Part shown: in pieces, positions 1 through 11,397 of the stretch
Position numbering within the stretch: the first letter of the stretch is position 1
Layout: every line of letters begins with the position of its first letter
Assembly: GCF_032452875.1 (NCBI RefSeq)
Contig: NC_083883.1
Coordinates: 51,892,698 to 51,956,697, forward strand
Origin: Bos javanicus
Taxonomy: Eukaryota; Chordata; Mammalia; Artiodactyla; Bovidae
Length of the DNA stretch: 64,000 bases
Direction of reading: 5' to 3'
Translations under genes and position numbers: made by a program
The notes under the pieces: generated by a model
Database searches by the model: none
What the model saw: only the letters and a program-made list of their open reading frames with translations
What the model was told of the DNA's origin: nothing

Positions 1-942
1 TGAGCTGTGGTGAGAGCCCAGCCAAGAGAGCACACGTGGATCCCTTCCATACCATGGGCAAGTCATGCACTGACCTAAGATCTTGTCCCACAGGTTTAGG
101 GAAAATGGGCCAGCACATCCTGCCCTACCCACCACCCAGGTTGCTGGGAGCCTCTGATGGGGCCCAGTGGGTGCTGAGGCCCTGCAGGCCCTATGCCTTT
201 GTCACACGCCTGGCACTAGGTGGAGTGCCCGGTGGTGAGCTCACCCCGTCTTCAGGTGTGGGGGACAGCAGTGCCTGACCTCAGGAAGAAGACACTGGGA
301 GGCTTTCAGCATAACCCTCCCCTCTCTCAGGGCCTCAGTGTCCTGTCCACCAAACAGATGGCCTCTGAGGTCCTCAGGACTACCTTCCTGGTCACCAGCC
401 ATCCTGTGGGCCTAGCCTTCCTGCCCGGAACCTGAGCCAGCAGCCAACGGGAGGTGCCAGCAGCCTTTCAGAGCTTGGAAACAACAGGAAGGGCAGTGGC
501 GGTGCAGCGGGGTCGGGCAGGCTGCCAGCTCCGGGGAGGTGATGCAGGGAATCGCGAAGTCTCCCCCAGGGGCAGCCCATGGCCCCAAGGTCAGGGCTCG
601 TCCTGAGACTGACGGCAAGCTGAAGGTCCCCAGGAAAAGAGGGCGGCCCTCCGGCACCCCAGGCCCAGAGGGTGGGAGCGGGGAAGTCCTGGAAATCTCG
701 CCTGAGAAGGGGGCTCCAGGTGGCGCCAGGCTGGGACCCACTCGGGTAGGGTGGGCCCCTGTCCTGCGCGGGTCCTGCTCCAGCTTAGTCCCTAGGGAGG
801 GGACAGGGGCTCGGGGTCCAGGCCAGGTCCTCGGCCGCCTCCTCCCACGCCTGGGGGGTCCCGCTCCGACCCCTCGGCAAGACCCAGGCCCAGCTCGGTT
901 GAGCTAGGATTCCTCGGCGCCGCCTTGAGCCCGTCGCGCCAC
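1..942. other. Left-edge flank, probably intron of divergent CPTP gene
   Basis: GC-rich sequence in which I see no recognisable coding exon on either strand. In the human arrangement the gene next to INTS11 on this side is CPTP, transcribed away from it. This stretch would then be CPTP intron 1, with its coding exons beyond the left edge. That is inference from gene order. Open frames here are unsupported by any splice pattern or known protein. Confidence 0.4.
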
Positions 943-948
943 ACTCAC

Positions 949-1060
949 CTGCGCCTCAGCTGCTCACCTGTGCTGCCGCTGCAGCCGCGGGGCCGGCGGC
1001 CCGGACCTCAGCCACAGCTCCACCGCCCCGTCGCCCGGGACTGGCTGCCGGCCGCCCAAT
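949..1060 (-). other. CPTP: Possible 5' noncoding exon of CPTP (minus strand)
   Basis: Read on the minus strand, a strong splice donor (CAG followed by GTGAGT) places an exon end at 949. A second donor-like site lies some 20 bases upstream on the same strand. The exon would begin in the CpG-rich promoter shared with INTS11; its 5' end near 1060 is a guess. The gene name rests only on human gene order, since no CPTP coding sequence is visible. Confidence 0.3.
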
Positions 1061-1241
1061 CAGAAAGCCCGTTGCGCGGGCCAGCGTTTCCGTCCGGCGC
1101 GCCGGAAACTGGCGCCGTTGGGATTGCGCCTGCGCAGTGCGCAGCCGCGAATCAGGTGCGCGTGGCCGGGACCCGGTCGCGGGCCCCGGGGTCTCGTGGG
1201 ATCGTGGTGGTCCCGCCCGCTCGCTTGGCTTGCCCAGCAGG
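1000..1241. promoter_or_regulatory. CpG-rich divergent promoter of INTS11 / CPTP
   Basis: This is a CpG-dense block just upstream of the INTS11 start codon with no TATA box. It carries a CCAAT box at about 1056, an ETS-type CCGGAA at 1102-1107, and an NRF1-like palindromic site GCGCCTGCGCA at 1126-1136. This is the usual make-up of a housekeeping bidirectional promoter. The motifs are seen; their use is inferred. Confidence 0.6.
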
Positions 1242-4200
1242 ATGCCCGAGATCAGGGTCACGCCCTTGGGTGAGTGCTGGGCGGCGCGGGGAGCGCCCGA
1301 GGAAGGCTGGTTGGGGGCTCCGAGGTCTGGGGACCCCGGGACGTGTCTTCCTCGCCGCGCGGCCCCCCTCCCAGCGCCGGTGCACAGTGCACCTTCTTCC
1401 TGCCTCTGCGTTCGCGCACTCGCTGCCTTCCACCTGTTCCATATGTCTCGAGCCCCGCTTCCCTGCAGCCTCCGTTTACCCGTGAGCCGTTCACCCCACG
1501 TCAGTCAGACCTTGTTTTGCTTGACCGGCGCAGCGTTAAAAACAAAACCAACGTCGCCCCCCGCCCCCCAGCTTGCCTTTTGCGGAAGATGTAAGTGCAT
1601 AGTTTAAAGGCCCAAACAGTACATTGGTGCGAAGGAGGTACAGTAGGTCACTCAGAATCGGAACAGCCGGGGTTTCTGTGCACAGGTGCCAGGGGCTTTT
1701 CGGGAACCTGCCCCCCTGCCACGGCTATATGTCCGCAGCGTCTTCTAGCAGTGTTGTCCCCCGCAGCTCTACATGCTCTCTTCTGTGGTGCACTCTCAGA
1801 ATAGCCCACCCAGCCTCCCGCTGCAGTGGCCTAGCCCCTGGCCTACCAGGGCACAGCACGCATCCCGCCCCGCCATAGGTGCCCTCACGCCTCTCCTACC
1901 TGTTGGCTCCGGTTCCCCTCTGGCCACTTCAGCCCCACGCTGTCCTCGCACCTGGTTCCTCTCCAGGGGCTTCTGCAGGGTTCTCCTTCCAGCCTCTTTT
2001 CCCCTATGGCATCTTTCTCACCGCTCACTTTTGAACAGTCCTGTCTTCTTACTGCTTCTTTTACCCCAAATCCTCGCCGGGCAGTGGGAGAGAGGGGGGC
2101 ATGGCCGTGCCTCTGACTGGTCCTCCCATACAGGGGCTGGCCAGGATGTGGGCCGAAGCTGCATTTTGGTGTCCATTGCGGGCAAGAACGTCATGCTGGA
2201 CTGTGGGATGCACATGGGCTTCAGCGACGATGTGAGTCTCGAGGGTGGGATGCCTGGCATCCAGCCTGCTCCTCGGCGTCGTCACCAAGGGACCTGGGCC
2301 TCAGAGTCTCAGGCTCTGACTACAGAGGGGGAACAGGGGGGCAAGTGGGCACTGGTAGGAGGGCAGCCCCCACGGTCACCCAACAGGTGGAGCACTTGCA
2401 TGGGCCAGACTGTACTGGAGCCAGGGCACAGCTGGGGGTCTCAGCTCTCAGGTACTGGCTCAGCTCTGCCCTACATGCTCAGGGGTTCTGAGCAGTTGGT
2501 GGCCTCAGTGGGCCTGCAGGGTGTGGATGTCAGGCTCAACTGCACCCTGACCCAGGGGCCGTCCCCACAGCCCTGGCTGCCCGACAGTCACCTGAACCCT
2601 GGGTGGGCGGCATCCTGACACTTCTGCTTCTCCCCCCACAGAGGCGCTTCCCCGACTTTTCCTACATCACCCGCAGCGGCCGACTGACCGACTTTCTGGA
2701 CTGCGTGATCATCAGGTGGGCGCCCTCCCCACCCCAGACCCAACCACCCACCCAAGTGGCATCCTGGTTCGTGTTGCCCTGAGCCCCTTCCTGTTCCTTC
2801 CTGGAACATGAAGCTGATCCCACAGTAACTGCCTGCTGGTGGCGTCGCTGGACACCTGGGCCTGAGTCCCTTTTGCCCTCTCCCTCTTCCACGTTCAGGG
2901 CTGTGTCTGACACACAGTAGGCCCTCAGTGAGCAGAGGAATGGCAGTAGGGTTGCTGAATGGGGGGTTGGGGGGCATCCAGCTGACTGGTGCTGCGCCCG
3001 CAGCCACTTCCACCTGGACCACTGCGGGGCACTCCCCTACTTCAGTGAGATGGTGGGCTACGATGGGCCGATCTACATGACCCAGCCCACCCAAGCCATC
3101 TGCCCCATCCTGCTGGAGGACTACCGCAAAATTGCCGTGGACAAGAAGGGCGAGGCCAACTTCTTCACGTCCCAGATGATCAAGGACTGCATGAAGAAAG
3201 TGGTGGCCGTCCACCTCCACCAGACAGTGCAGGTCAGCCCCCCACTACCCGCCCCCAACTCACTCTGCTGCCATCCCAGGGACCCTTGGAGGCAGAAGGT
3301 GAGCGTGGGGCCCAGCTCAGATCCAGCACTGAGCAGGGCCCCTGCCACTCCCTGGCTCTGCCTGAGTGCGTGGAAGAGGCCAAAGAGGGCCACTGTGCCA
3401 TCTGAGTACATAGGAGCAGGCCGGGTGGGTCAGAGACCAGAGTGTGGGCTCACTGCAGTGGACTGACTCAGGGTGGAGGGGTAAGACTTGAGGCAGGCGA
3501 GTAACATCAAATGTAAAATTTATAACAAGGATTATGGATTTGTCTTCTTCTCAAGAGTCTAGGTTTTGCTTGTTTTCATGAGTCTGACATTTGGGGTCAT
3601 CTTATTTTTCAGGTTGAACCCTTTGTCGAGTTGAATCATTCTGTGTATCCTCAATAATGCTTTATCTTTGAGTCTACCTTTCTGGCGAAAGCTCGCCCCT
3701 CCCACACCTTGAATCCTTGCCCTTCTTAGTACTTTTATCCTTTCTGCTGCATATTTTATTTTTGTTTTTTGGCTGCACTGTGTAGCATGTGGGATCTTAG
3801 TTTCTTGACCAAGGATCAGACCTGCTCCCCTTGCTGTGGAAGTGCAGAGTCTTAACCACTGGACCAGTAGGGAAGTCCCTCTGCATCATATTTTAAATGT
3901 GACTCTTTTCCACGGCTTGGGTTTAATGCAACCTGATGGCCTGTCCTGTAGGAGAGGTGTGCACTCCACGTGTAATAATTTGGGATTTAGGTGTATCTTC
4001 TTCCGTTTACTTCCAGTTTGTCCATCCTGTTCTATGTTTTATTTCCTTTATTGTCTTTTTCCGGACTGAGTCTTTAAAACTCCATTTGTCCTCTTATTTT
4101 GTAAGTAATTATATGTTCTTTCGTAATTCTTTTTGTGGCAGAGATTACAAAATACATCCATGACAACTCAGCTCTAAGGTACTTGGAACTTTTGCCTCTT

Positions 4201-7200
4201 TCCTGGACAATGAAAGCGTCTCAGAGCATCTTAAATTCACTTACCCCTCTTCTACTCACCAGCTCTTGTTTCCATATAGCAGGATTTTAATTCTGTCAGC
4301 CTATGAGGCCCCAAGGCCCTCACCATTTGCCATGTACCATCTGCATTACCCTAGCTGTGTCCCTGCTCCTTCCCATGTTCTTCACTTCATATTTGCAATG
4401 AAGAGCATCAGTATGGATCTGCTGGTGATGAATGTTCTCAACTTTATTTGTCTGCAGATGGGTTTATTTCGCCTTTATTATTAAAGACTTTCTCCCTTAG
4501 GTTCAGAATTCTAGGGCAGCAGGTACTACCAGGACTCAAGTCTTCCATCTGCTATTTGTAGGAGAATTCTCTTGGGCGACTTGTGGGATTCTGTCCTTTC
4601 CTGCAGACTGGCAGGTGGCTGTGCTGGCTCCACCTGTTCCCTTCCTGCTCAGGTGTGAGGCCCTGGAGCTGCCCCCAGCTCCCTCCAGGCTGAATGGAGA
4701 TCTTTCTCCTCCAGACCCTCCATTGTCCTCATGTCTATATTTCATGCTGGATAGCCTTTTCTATTTATTTTAGTTCATTAATTCTTTTCCTTGTTGTATA
4801 TAATGTGCTGTTAAATTCATCTGTTGAATTTTCTTTTTAAAGTTGAAATATAATTGACTTACAATATTACATGTTGCAGGAATGCAGTACAGTGACTCAT
4901 GGTTTGTAAAGGCTATACTTCATGTGTCAGTCAGTTCAGTTCAGTTGCTCAGTCATGTCCAACTCTCTGCAACCCCATGGACTGCAGCATGCCAGGCTTC
5001 CCTGTCCATCACCAACTCCTGGAGCTTGCTCAAAGTCATGTCCATTGAGTCGGTGATGCCATCCAACCATCTCATCCTCTGTCATCGCCTTCTCCTGCTG
5101 CCTTCAGTCTTTCTCAGCATCAGGGTCTTTTCCAGTGAGGCAGTTCTTCCCATCAGGTGACCAAAGTATTGGAGTTTCAGCTTCAGCATCAGTCCTTCCA
5201 GTGAATATTCAGGACTGATTTCCTTTAGGAGATCAGTAAAGGCTACACTTCATGTATAGTTATTGTAAAATATTGGCGCTCTTCTCTGTGCTGTACAGTG
5301 TATCCTTGTAACTTATTTGATGCATAAGAGCCTGTACCTCTTAATCCCCCATGCTTCTCACCTTTTCTCTCTTCCCTCTTCCTACTAGTAGTTTGTTCTC
5401 TATGTCTATGAGCCTTGTTTCGTTTTTGTTACATTCACTAGTTGTATTTTTTTATATATCACACATTAAGTGATACAATACAGTATTTGTCTTCCCATCT
5501 GACTTATCTCACTTAGCATAATGCCTTCCAAGTCCATCCATGTTGCTATAAATGGCAAAATTTCATCTTTTAAACGAGTAGTAGTCCTGTGTGTCTGTGT
5601 ATACCACATCTTTATCCATTCATCTGTTGAGGGGCATTTAGGTTGATTCCATATCCTGGCTATTGTAAATAGTAAACAGTAAACATTTGGGTGCATGTTA
5701 TCTTTTCGAATTACTGTTTTCTCTGGATGTATGCCCAGGAGTAGGATTGCTGGATCATATGGCAACTCTAATTCTGGCTTTTTGAGGAACCTCCATACTA
5801 TTCTCCATAGTGGCTGCACCGATTTACATTCCCACCAACAGTATAGGAGGGTTCCCTTTTCTCCACATCCTCTGTATTATTTATTATTTGTAGACTTTTT
5901 TGTAAAGTGGTACCTTATTGTAGTCTTAAGTTGCAATTCTATGTTAATTAGCAGTGATAAGTATCTTTTCAGGAGCATGTTGGCCAGCTGTATGTCTTCT
6001 TTGGAGAAATGTCTGTTTAGATCTTCTGCCCATTTTTGGATTTTGGAGGTTTTTGTTTTTTTTTTTTTAATAATTTTTGTTTTTGGCTGCACTGGTCTTT
6101 GTTACTGTGCATAGACTTTTCGCTAGTTGTGGTGAGCAGGGACTACTCTCTAGTTGCAGTGTGTTGGCTTCTTATTGCAGTGGCTTCTCTTGTTGCGAAG
6201 CACAAGAGCTTCAGTAGTTGTGGCCCATGGCTCAGGAGTTGTAGTGCATGGGCTTAGATGCCCTGCAGCGAGTGGAATCTTCTTGGACCAGGGATTGAAC
6301 TCACGTCCCCTGCAGTAGCAGGCAGATTCTTAACCACTGGATAACCAGGGAAGTCCCGAGTTGTTTTTCTGATAATTGAGCTGTATGAGCTGTTTGTGTA
6401 TTTTGGAGATTAATACCTTGTCGATTGCATCATAAGCAAATATTTTCTCCCATTCTGTAGGTTGTCTTTTTGTTTTGTTTATGGTTTCCTTTGCTGTGCA
6501 AAAGCTTCTGAGTTTAATTTAGGTCCCATTTGTTTACATTTGTTATTTCCATTACTCTAGGAGACGGATCCAAAAAGATACTGCTGCTATTTATGCTGCA
6601 GAGTATCCTGTCTTTGTTTTCTTCTAAGGCTTTTATGGTGTCTGCTCTTTAACATTTAGGCCTTTAATCTGTTTTATTTTTGTATGTGGTGCTAAAGTTT
6701 TAATTTTATTCTTTTACATGTATCTGTCCAGTGTTTACAGCACCATTTTTTAAAGAGACTCTCTTTTCTCCATTGTATGGTCTTGCCTCCTTTGTCATAG
6801 ATTAATTGACCGTAAGTGTGTGGGTTTATTTCTAGACTTTCTATCCTGCTCCACTTATCTATATTTCTGTTTTGCTTTGATTGCTGTAGCTTTGTAGTAG
6901 TCTGAAGTCAGGGAGCCTGATAACTCCAGTTCTGTTTTTCTTCATTTTTCTCTCCATTTACCATGTAGATTTGATGATTGTAGCTTTTCAGCATAGTCTA
7001 AAATTGAGGAGTGTGATTCCTTCAGCTATGTTCTTTGTCAAGATTCTTTTGGCTTTTTAGGGTCTTTTGTGTTTCCACACAAATTTTAAAATTATTTGTT
7101 CTTGTTCTGTGAAAAATTTGTTCTTGTTCTGTGAAAAATGGTTATGTTGATGTGCTATGTACTCAGCTGCTCAGTCATGTCCAACTCTGTGTGATCCTAT

Positions 7201-10200
7201 GGACTGCAGCCCACCAGGCTCCTGTGTCCATGGGATTCTCCAGGCAAGAATACTGGAGTGAGTTGCCATTTCCTCCTCCCAGGGATCTTCCCAACCCAGG
7301 GATCAAACCTGCATCTCTTGCATTTCCTGCATTGGCAGGCAGATTTTTTTTACCACTGAGCCATCGGGAAAGCCTCAGTATTTTAATAGGGATTGCACTG
7401 ACTATGTAGATTGCTTTGGGTAGTATGGCTCTATTGAATTCTTAATTTGGGTTATAGTTTTCTCATTTTAAGATTTCCACTGTATTTAATAGTTTCTAGT
7501 CTTTTGCTAATATTCTTAATTCTTTCTCTGAATGTGTTAAAAGCAATCCTTTTAAAGCCTGTGCTTGAAAACCCCAGGTGCCCCGAGTCTGCTTCTGTAG
7601 ACTGTTGTTTCTCCTCTTTCCTTCCCTATTGTCCCATTTCCTGTGTCCAGTTGCTTCTGACCAGAACTGGATGTTGCATATGGAAAAAAAACTGGCATAG
7701 TGAAAGGCTGGAATGATGTCCCAGACTCCACCTCCCAGCCCTCTGACCGGTGCAGCCCACAGACCTGAGGTCAGCCCTCTTCTCTGCAGGTGGACGATGA
7801 GCTGGAAATCAAGGCTTACTATGCGGGCCATGTGCTGGGGGCGGCCATGTTCCAGATTAAAGTGGGCTCAGAGTCTGTGGTGTACACGGTCAGTGGAAAC
7901 TTGGGGCACAGGAAGGGCTGCCTGGTTGAGGAGAGGGAGGAGGCCCCTCCTCATCACCACATTCTTTGCCAGGGCGACTACAACATGACCCCAGACCGGC
8001 ATTTGGGGTAAGCAGGCCTGTGCATTTGTTTCATTCATGGAGGTCCCTGCAAGGGTATAGTGACCCTCAGCGGGGTGTGTCGGGTACCTGAGTGGTCTGT
8101 ATCACTGTCCCCTGGGTGTCCTCCTATCTCCCTTCAAGCGTTGCGGCCTGGGCCTGTGCAGAGAAGGCAGGCTGCCCGCCAGAGGGTACAGGAGGGCCGT
8201 GGCCGTGTACAGCCTAGCTCCCGTGTGGACTGTCCCCCTCTGGCCACCCCCACCTGTGTTCTAGCGCCGCCTGGATTGATAAGTGCCGGCCCAGCCTGCT
8301 CATCACAGAGTCCACCTATGCCACCACCATCCGGGACTCCAAGCGCTGCAGGGAGCGAGACTTCCTGAAGAAGGTCCACGAGACCGTGGAGCGCGGTGGG
8401 AAGGTAGCTGGTGAGGGCGCAGGGGCCCCGGGTGGGACTTGCCACATGTGCCCCGGCCATGCTGCACAGGTCTTTTGGCTTTCCGGCATGTGGTCAGGGT
8501 AGGGACAGAGGGAGGAAGGTTTGCTCAGCCCTGGGAAGACCCTTCTGCCAGGGCTTATTCACCCCTCAGACCTCAGACCCCAGTGAAGGGCTGGCCAGAG
8601 TGTCTGCTGACCACTGGTCAGTTTTGCTGGGACAAAATAGGAGCTACACACAATTGTCACAGGGCCTCAAGCCCCCAGAGCTGCCAGCAGGGCTGGTCTT
8701 CTGAGAAGGCAGCCATAGGGAGTGACTGCCTGCCCGTGTGGTTTGGGCTTGACACAGTTGGAGGGGGACAGCATGGCCAGGGGTTCCTGCCCAAGCTGGC
8801 CTCACAGCCCCACCCCACAGGTGCTGATCCCTGTGTTTGCACTGGGCCGTGCTCAGGAGCTCTGCATCCTGCTGGAGACCTTCTGGTAGGTGCAGCCCAA
8901 GGTGGTTGTTTTAAGCCTTGTGCTGCTAGCTGTGGGTGGGGGAACACCCTTCCTGGCACTGGACTTGACCCAGGCTAAGGGCACATGGGGGCCACTGGCT
9001 GGCCCTGCTCCACAGTCTCCCCACCATGCCCTGTTCTGGCTGCAGGGAGCGCATGGACCTGAAAGCCCCCATCTACTTCTCCACGGGCCTGACAGAGAAG
9101 GCCAATCACTACTACAAACTCTTCATCCCCTGGACCAACCAGAAGATACGGAAGACCTTTGTACAGAGGAACATGTTCGAGTTCAAGCACATCAAGGCCT
9201 TTGACCGGGCATTTGCTGACAGCCCAGGACCCATGGTGTGCCCCGGTGCAGCTGGGGGGGGCAGGGAGTTCCACCAGGCTCAGGCTCGCTTGCAGGGTGC
9301 AGTGTGCCTCTGTGCTGGGAAGATGGGGGGGCAGAAGGCTCTGAGGGTAGGGGGAGCATCTGCTGCCCTGACTGTCCCCACATTTGCCCCGAAGGTCGTG
9401 TTTGCAACCCCGGGGATGCTGCATGCTGGCCAGTCACTACAGATCTTCCGGAAGTGGGCAGGGAACGAGAAGAACATGGTGAGGGGTCTGGGCCCCAGGG
9501 CTGGCTCCTTGGGGGCAGGGGCTGCCCTGGCTGGGGGCTTGCTGCCATTAGGAGGAGCAGGCTGGGCATGCTGGTGCCTGGGGTCTGACCCAGGCTGACT
9601 CTCACTGTGTCTTGGACCATCTGCACCAGGCAGGAAAGCCCCTGGCTTCCTGAACGCCATCATGGGGGTCAGGCCTGGGTGGGCTTGTGCTGAGACCACT
9701 GAGCCTGCTTCTGCAGGGTCTGCAGTGGGCCCTGAAGGGGAGGGCCCTCCATCAAGGGTTCAGGTTCAGGTGGGCAGAAGGGTGGGTGGGGGGAATGTCC
9801 CAGGAGGAAGCCCCGAGGCAGGAGGTGCAGGGGAGCCACTCGTCTATCCCTCCCTCCCACAGGTCATCATGCCTGGCTACTGCGTGCAGGGCACCGTGGG
9901 TCACAAGATCCTCAGTGGGCAGCGCAAGCTGGAGATGGAGGGGCGGCAGGTGGTGAGTCCTCACCTCTCTCTACCAGCCCTGTGGATCCCACTTGGGTGG
10001 GTGGAGGCCCTCGGAACCACCACCTGTGCTGATGGCCCACATACTGCGATGTTACAGCTGGAGGTCAAGATGCAGGTGGAGTACATGTCCTTCAGTGCCC
10101 ACGCAGATGCCAAGGGCATCATGCAGCTGGTGGGCCAGGCGGAGCCAGAGAATGTGCTGCTGGTGCACGGCGAGGCCAAGAAGATGGAGTTTCTGAAGCA

Positions 10201-11157
10201 GAAGATTGAGCAGGAATTCCGTAGGCAGTCCAGGCAAGGGTAGGGGAGTGGGGGGGTCTGGTGCAGGCGGGGCCCTCCAGCCTGGACTGAGGCTCTCTCC
10301 ATCTCCTGGCCAGGGGTCAACTGCTACATGCCGGCCAACGGCGAGACGGTGACGCTGCCCACAAGCCCCAGCATCCCTGTGGGCATCTCACTGGGGCTGC
10401 TGAAGCGGGAGATGGCACAGGGTGAGTGGCAAGGCCAGCTGCGGTGGGGGTTGGGGGGCAGGGCAGCTGCTGGGCAGGTGGCCCCATTCACAGTGCTAAC
10501 CAGTGCCCCATCCCCACAGGGCTGCTCCCTGACGCCAAGAAGCCTCGGCTCTTGCACGGCACCCTGATCATGAAGGACAGTGTGAGTGCTGCAATCGCCA
10601 TGGGGCTGGGGGGCTGTCTCTGCCGGCTCTGACCCACTCTTCCCCCACAGAACTTCCGGCTCGTGTCCTCAGAGCAGGCCCTCAAGGAGTTGGGCCTGGC
10701 CGAGCACCAGCTGCGCTTCACCTGCCGTGTACACCTGCACGACACACGCAAGGAGCAGGAGATGGCCATGCGTGTGTACAGCCACCTGAAGAGGTAGGTG
10801 TCCTGGCCGCCCTTCCCCATGGGTGCAGGGCACACGTGGGGGCGCCAGGCTGGGCCTCACTGGGATTCCCTGCAGTGTCCTCAAGGACCACTGCGTGCAG
10901 CACCTTCCTGACGGCTCCGTGACCGTGGAGTCCATCTTAGTCCAGGCCGCTGCCCACTCCGAGGACCCAGGCACCAAGGTGCTACTGGTCTCCTGGACCT
11001 ACCAGGTGAGGGCAGGACTGGTTGGGTCTCCCTATCACCCGGGGCAGGCGGGTCAGGGGGATAGACCAACAGCCCTTCTTGCCTGTGGCTGCAGGACGAG
11101 GAGCTAGGAAGCTACCTCACATCTCTGCTCAAGAAGGGCCTGCCCCAGGCCAGCTGA
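1242..11157 (+). CDS. INTS11: Integrator complex subunit 11, RNA endonuclease
   Basis: Catalytic subunit of the Integrator complex, the metallo-beta-lactamase/beta-CASP nuclease that cuts snRNA 3' ends and paused RNA polymerase II transcripts in the nucleus. Seventeen coding exons: 1242-1269, 2134-2231, 2642-2715, 3004-3232, 7790-7888, 7973-8007, 8265-8403, 8821-8885, 9046-9235, 9395-9478, 9863-9952, 10058-10220, 10314-10421, 10520-10581, 10651-10793, 10876-11005, 11095-11157. They join in frame to 599 codons; the human protein is 600. The HxHxDH metal-binding motif falls at residues 68-73. His157, Asp178, Glu203, His392 and His414 are all present, so the enzyme looks intact. The start codon opens the conserved N-terminus [10 protein letters not shown]. 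Most introns are under 350 bases, except intron 1 (864 bases, nothing notable seen) and intron 4, which is swollen to 4.6 kb by retroposons. The 3' end converges on PUSL1. Confidence 0.95.
3763..3880 (-). mobile_element. CHR-type tRNA-derived SINE, antisense
   Basis: Sequence running from a 'tttggctgcactgtg' head to a 'gggaagtcc' end is the reverse complement of the cetartiodactyl CHR SINE, whose sense copy begins with 'ggcttccctggtgg'. It lies inside INTS11 intron 4. Family assignment is by recognition, so the subfamily is uncertain. Confidence 0.7.
3881..4805 (-). repeat. AT-rich old L1-like remnants in INTS11 intron 4
   Basis: Base composition drops sharply to AT-rich here compared with the surrounding GC-rich gene. 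The stretch around 4420-4520 resembles antisense L1 sequence of the kind ending in 'cagaattctagg'. The rest is likely decayed LINE sequence that I cannot classify. No exon of INTS11 falls in it. Confidence 0.4.
4906..5255. repeat. Target-site duplication flanking the BovB insertion
   Basis: The 20-base sequence at 4906-4925 (gtaaaggctatacttcatgt) recurs at 5236-5255 with a single t-to-c difference. It abuts both ends of the BovB-derived piece. Confidence 0.85.
4926..5235 (-). mobile_element. BovB-derived retroposon fragment with target-site duplication
   Basis: Begins with a short (ttcag)n run followed by 'ttgctcagtcatgtcc', the reverse complement of the ruminant BovB/BovA 3' region. It is bordered by a 20-base direct repeat, 4906-4925 and 5236-5255, with one mismatch, which marks the insertion site inside the older L1. 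BovB is known to have entered ruminant ancestors by horizontal transfer. Confidence 0.8.
6062..6357 (-). mobile_element. CHR-type SINE, long antisense copy
   Basis: A T-rich run at 6060-6080 (the A-tail on the minus strand) leads into 'ttttggctgcactgg'. The copy ends with 'aaccagggaagtccc' at about 6357. It interrupts the antisense L1. Similarity is to the cetartiodactyl CHR-1/CHR-2 family; the exact subfamily was not determined. Confidence 0.65.
7095..7138. repeat. Two tandem copies of a 22-bp unit in L1
   Basis: The unit 'tttgttcttgttctgtgaaaaa' occurs at 7095-7116 and again directly at 7117-7138, identical by eye. It is probably a replication-slippage duplication within L1 sequence. Confidence 0.85.
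7150..7376 (-). mobile_element. Bov-tA SINE, antisense
   Basis: Runs from 'ctcagctgctcagtcatgtcc' to 'cactgagccatcgggaaagcc', the reverse complement of a ruminant Bov-tA element: the tRNA-Glu-like part on the right and the BovA part on the left. It is a strong taxonomic marker for ruminants. It sits within L1 sequence in INTS11 intron 4. Confidence 0.8.
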
Positions 11158-11332
11158 AGCCCCGTGGACAGTAGAGGGACCTGGCTTGTGCTCCAGGCCT
11201 GTCTATGCCCCTGTCTTCCCCGTGTCCTTGGGTGTAGATCCCATCGCTCATCTGTGTAGAGAACACAGGGCCACGTACCTGCTCGAGTGGCTGCTTTTGG
11301 CCAAAGAAACGGATCTGGGAGGCTTTTCACCT

Positions 11333-11338
11333 TTTATT
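11333..11338 (-). terminator. PUSL1: Likely PUSL1 poly(A) signal on minus strand
   Basis: TTTATT on the plus strand reads AATAAA on the minus strand. No other canonical AATAAA or ATTAAA was found on the minus strand between this point and the PUSL1 stop codon at 11968. It lies 54 bases before the INTS11 signal in plus coordinates, so the two 3' UTRs should overlap. Confidence 0.6.
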
Positions 11339-11391
11339 TCTACTCCTGGCCTCCCAGGAGATGGGTGGGGGCTCTTGGGGTGTTGATCTCC

Positions 11392-11397
11392 AATAAA
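11392..11397 (+). terminator. INTS11: INTS11 poly(A) signal
   Basis: Canonical AATAAA 235 bases after the INTS11 stop codon, followed by a GT-rich stretch around 11410-11460. This gives a 3' UTR of about 250 bases. Confidence 0.8.

Larger units (their letters stand above)
4810..7440 (-). mobile_element. Antisense L1 fragment interrupted by younger retroposons
   Basis: Typical reverse-complement L1 sequence: 3' UTR-like sequence at about 4840, then the C-terminal part of ORF2 on the minus strand. A readable minus-strand piece at 5466-5819 gives L1 ORF2-like peptide such as [17 protein letters not shown]. The fragment continues past 6360-7150 and resumes after 7376. It is broken by a BovB piece (4926-5235), a CHR-type SINE (about 6062-6357) and a Bov-tA (about 7150-7376). 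It is 5' truncated and carries stops, so it is dead. Confidence 0.75.

Noticed and set aside
539..1485. Long GC-rich frames over the INTS11 promoter
   Set aside because: Arg/Pro/Gly-rich translations of a CpG island without codon structure or homology.
11006..11094. 89-base last intron of INTS11 as a possible mirtron
   Set aside because: Size is right and mirtrons are known in this gene region in human as I recall, but no convincing hairpin was seen by eye. It needs folding and small-RNA data.
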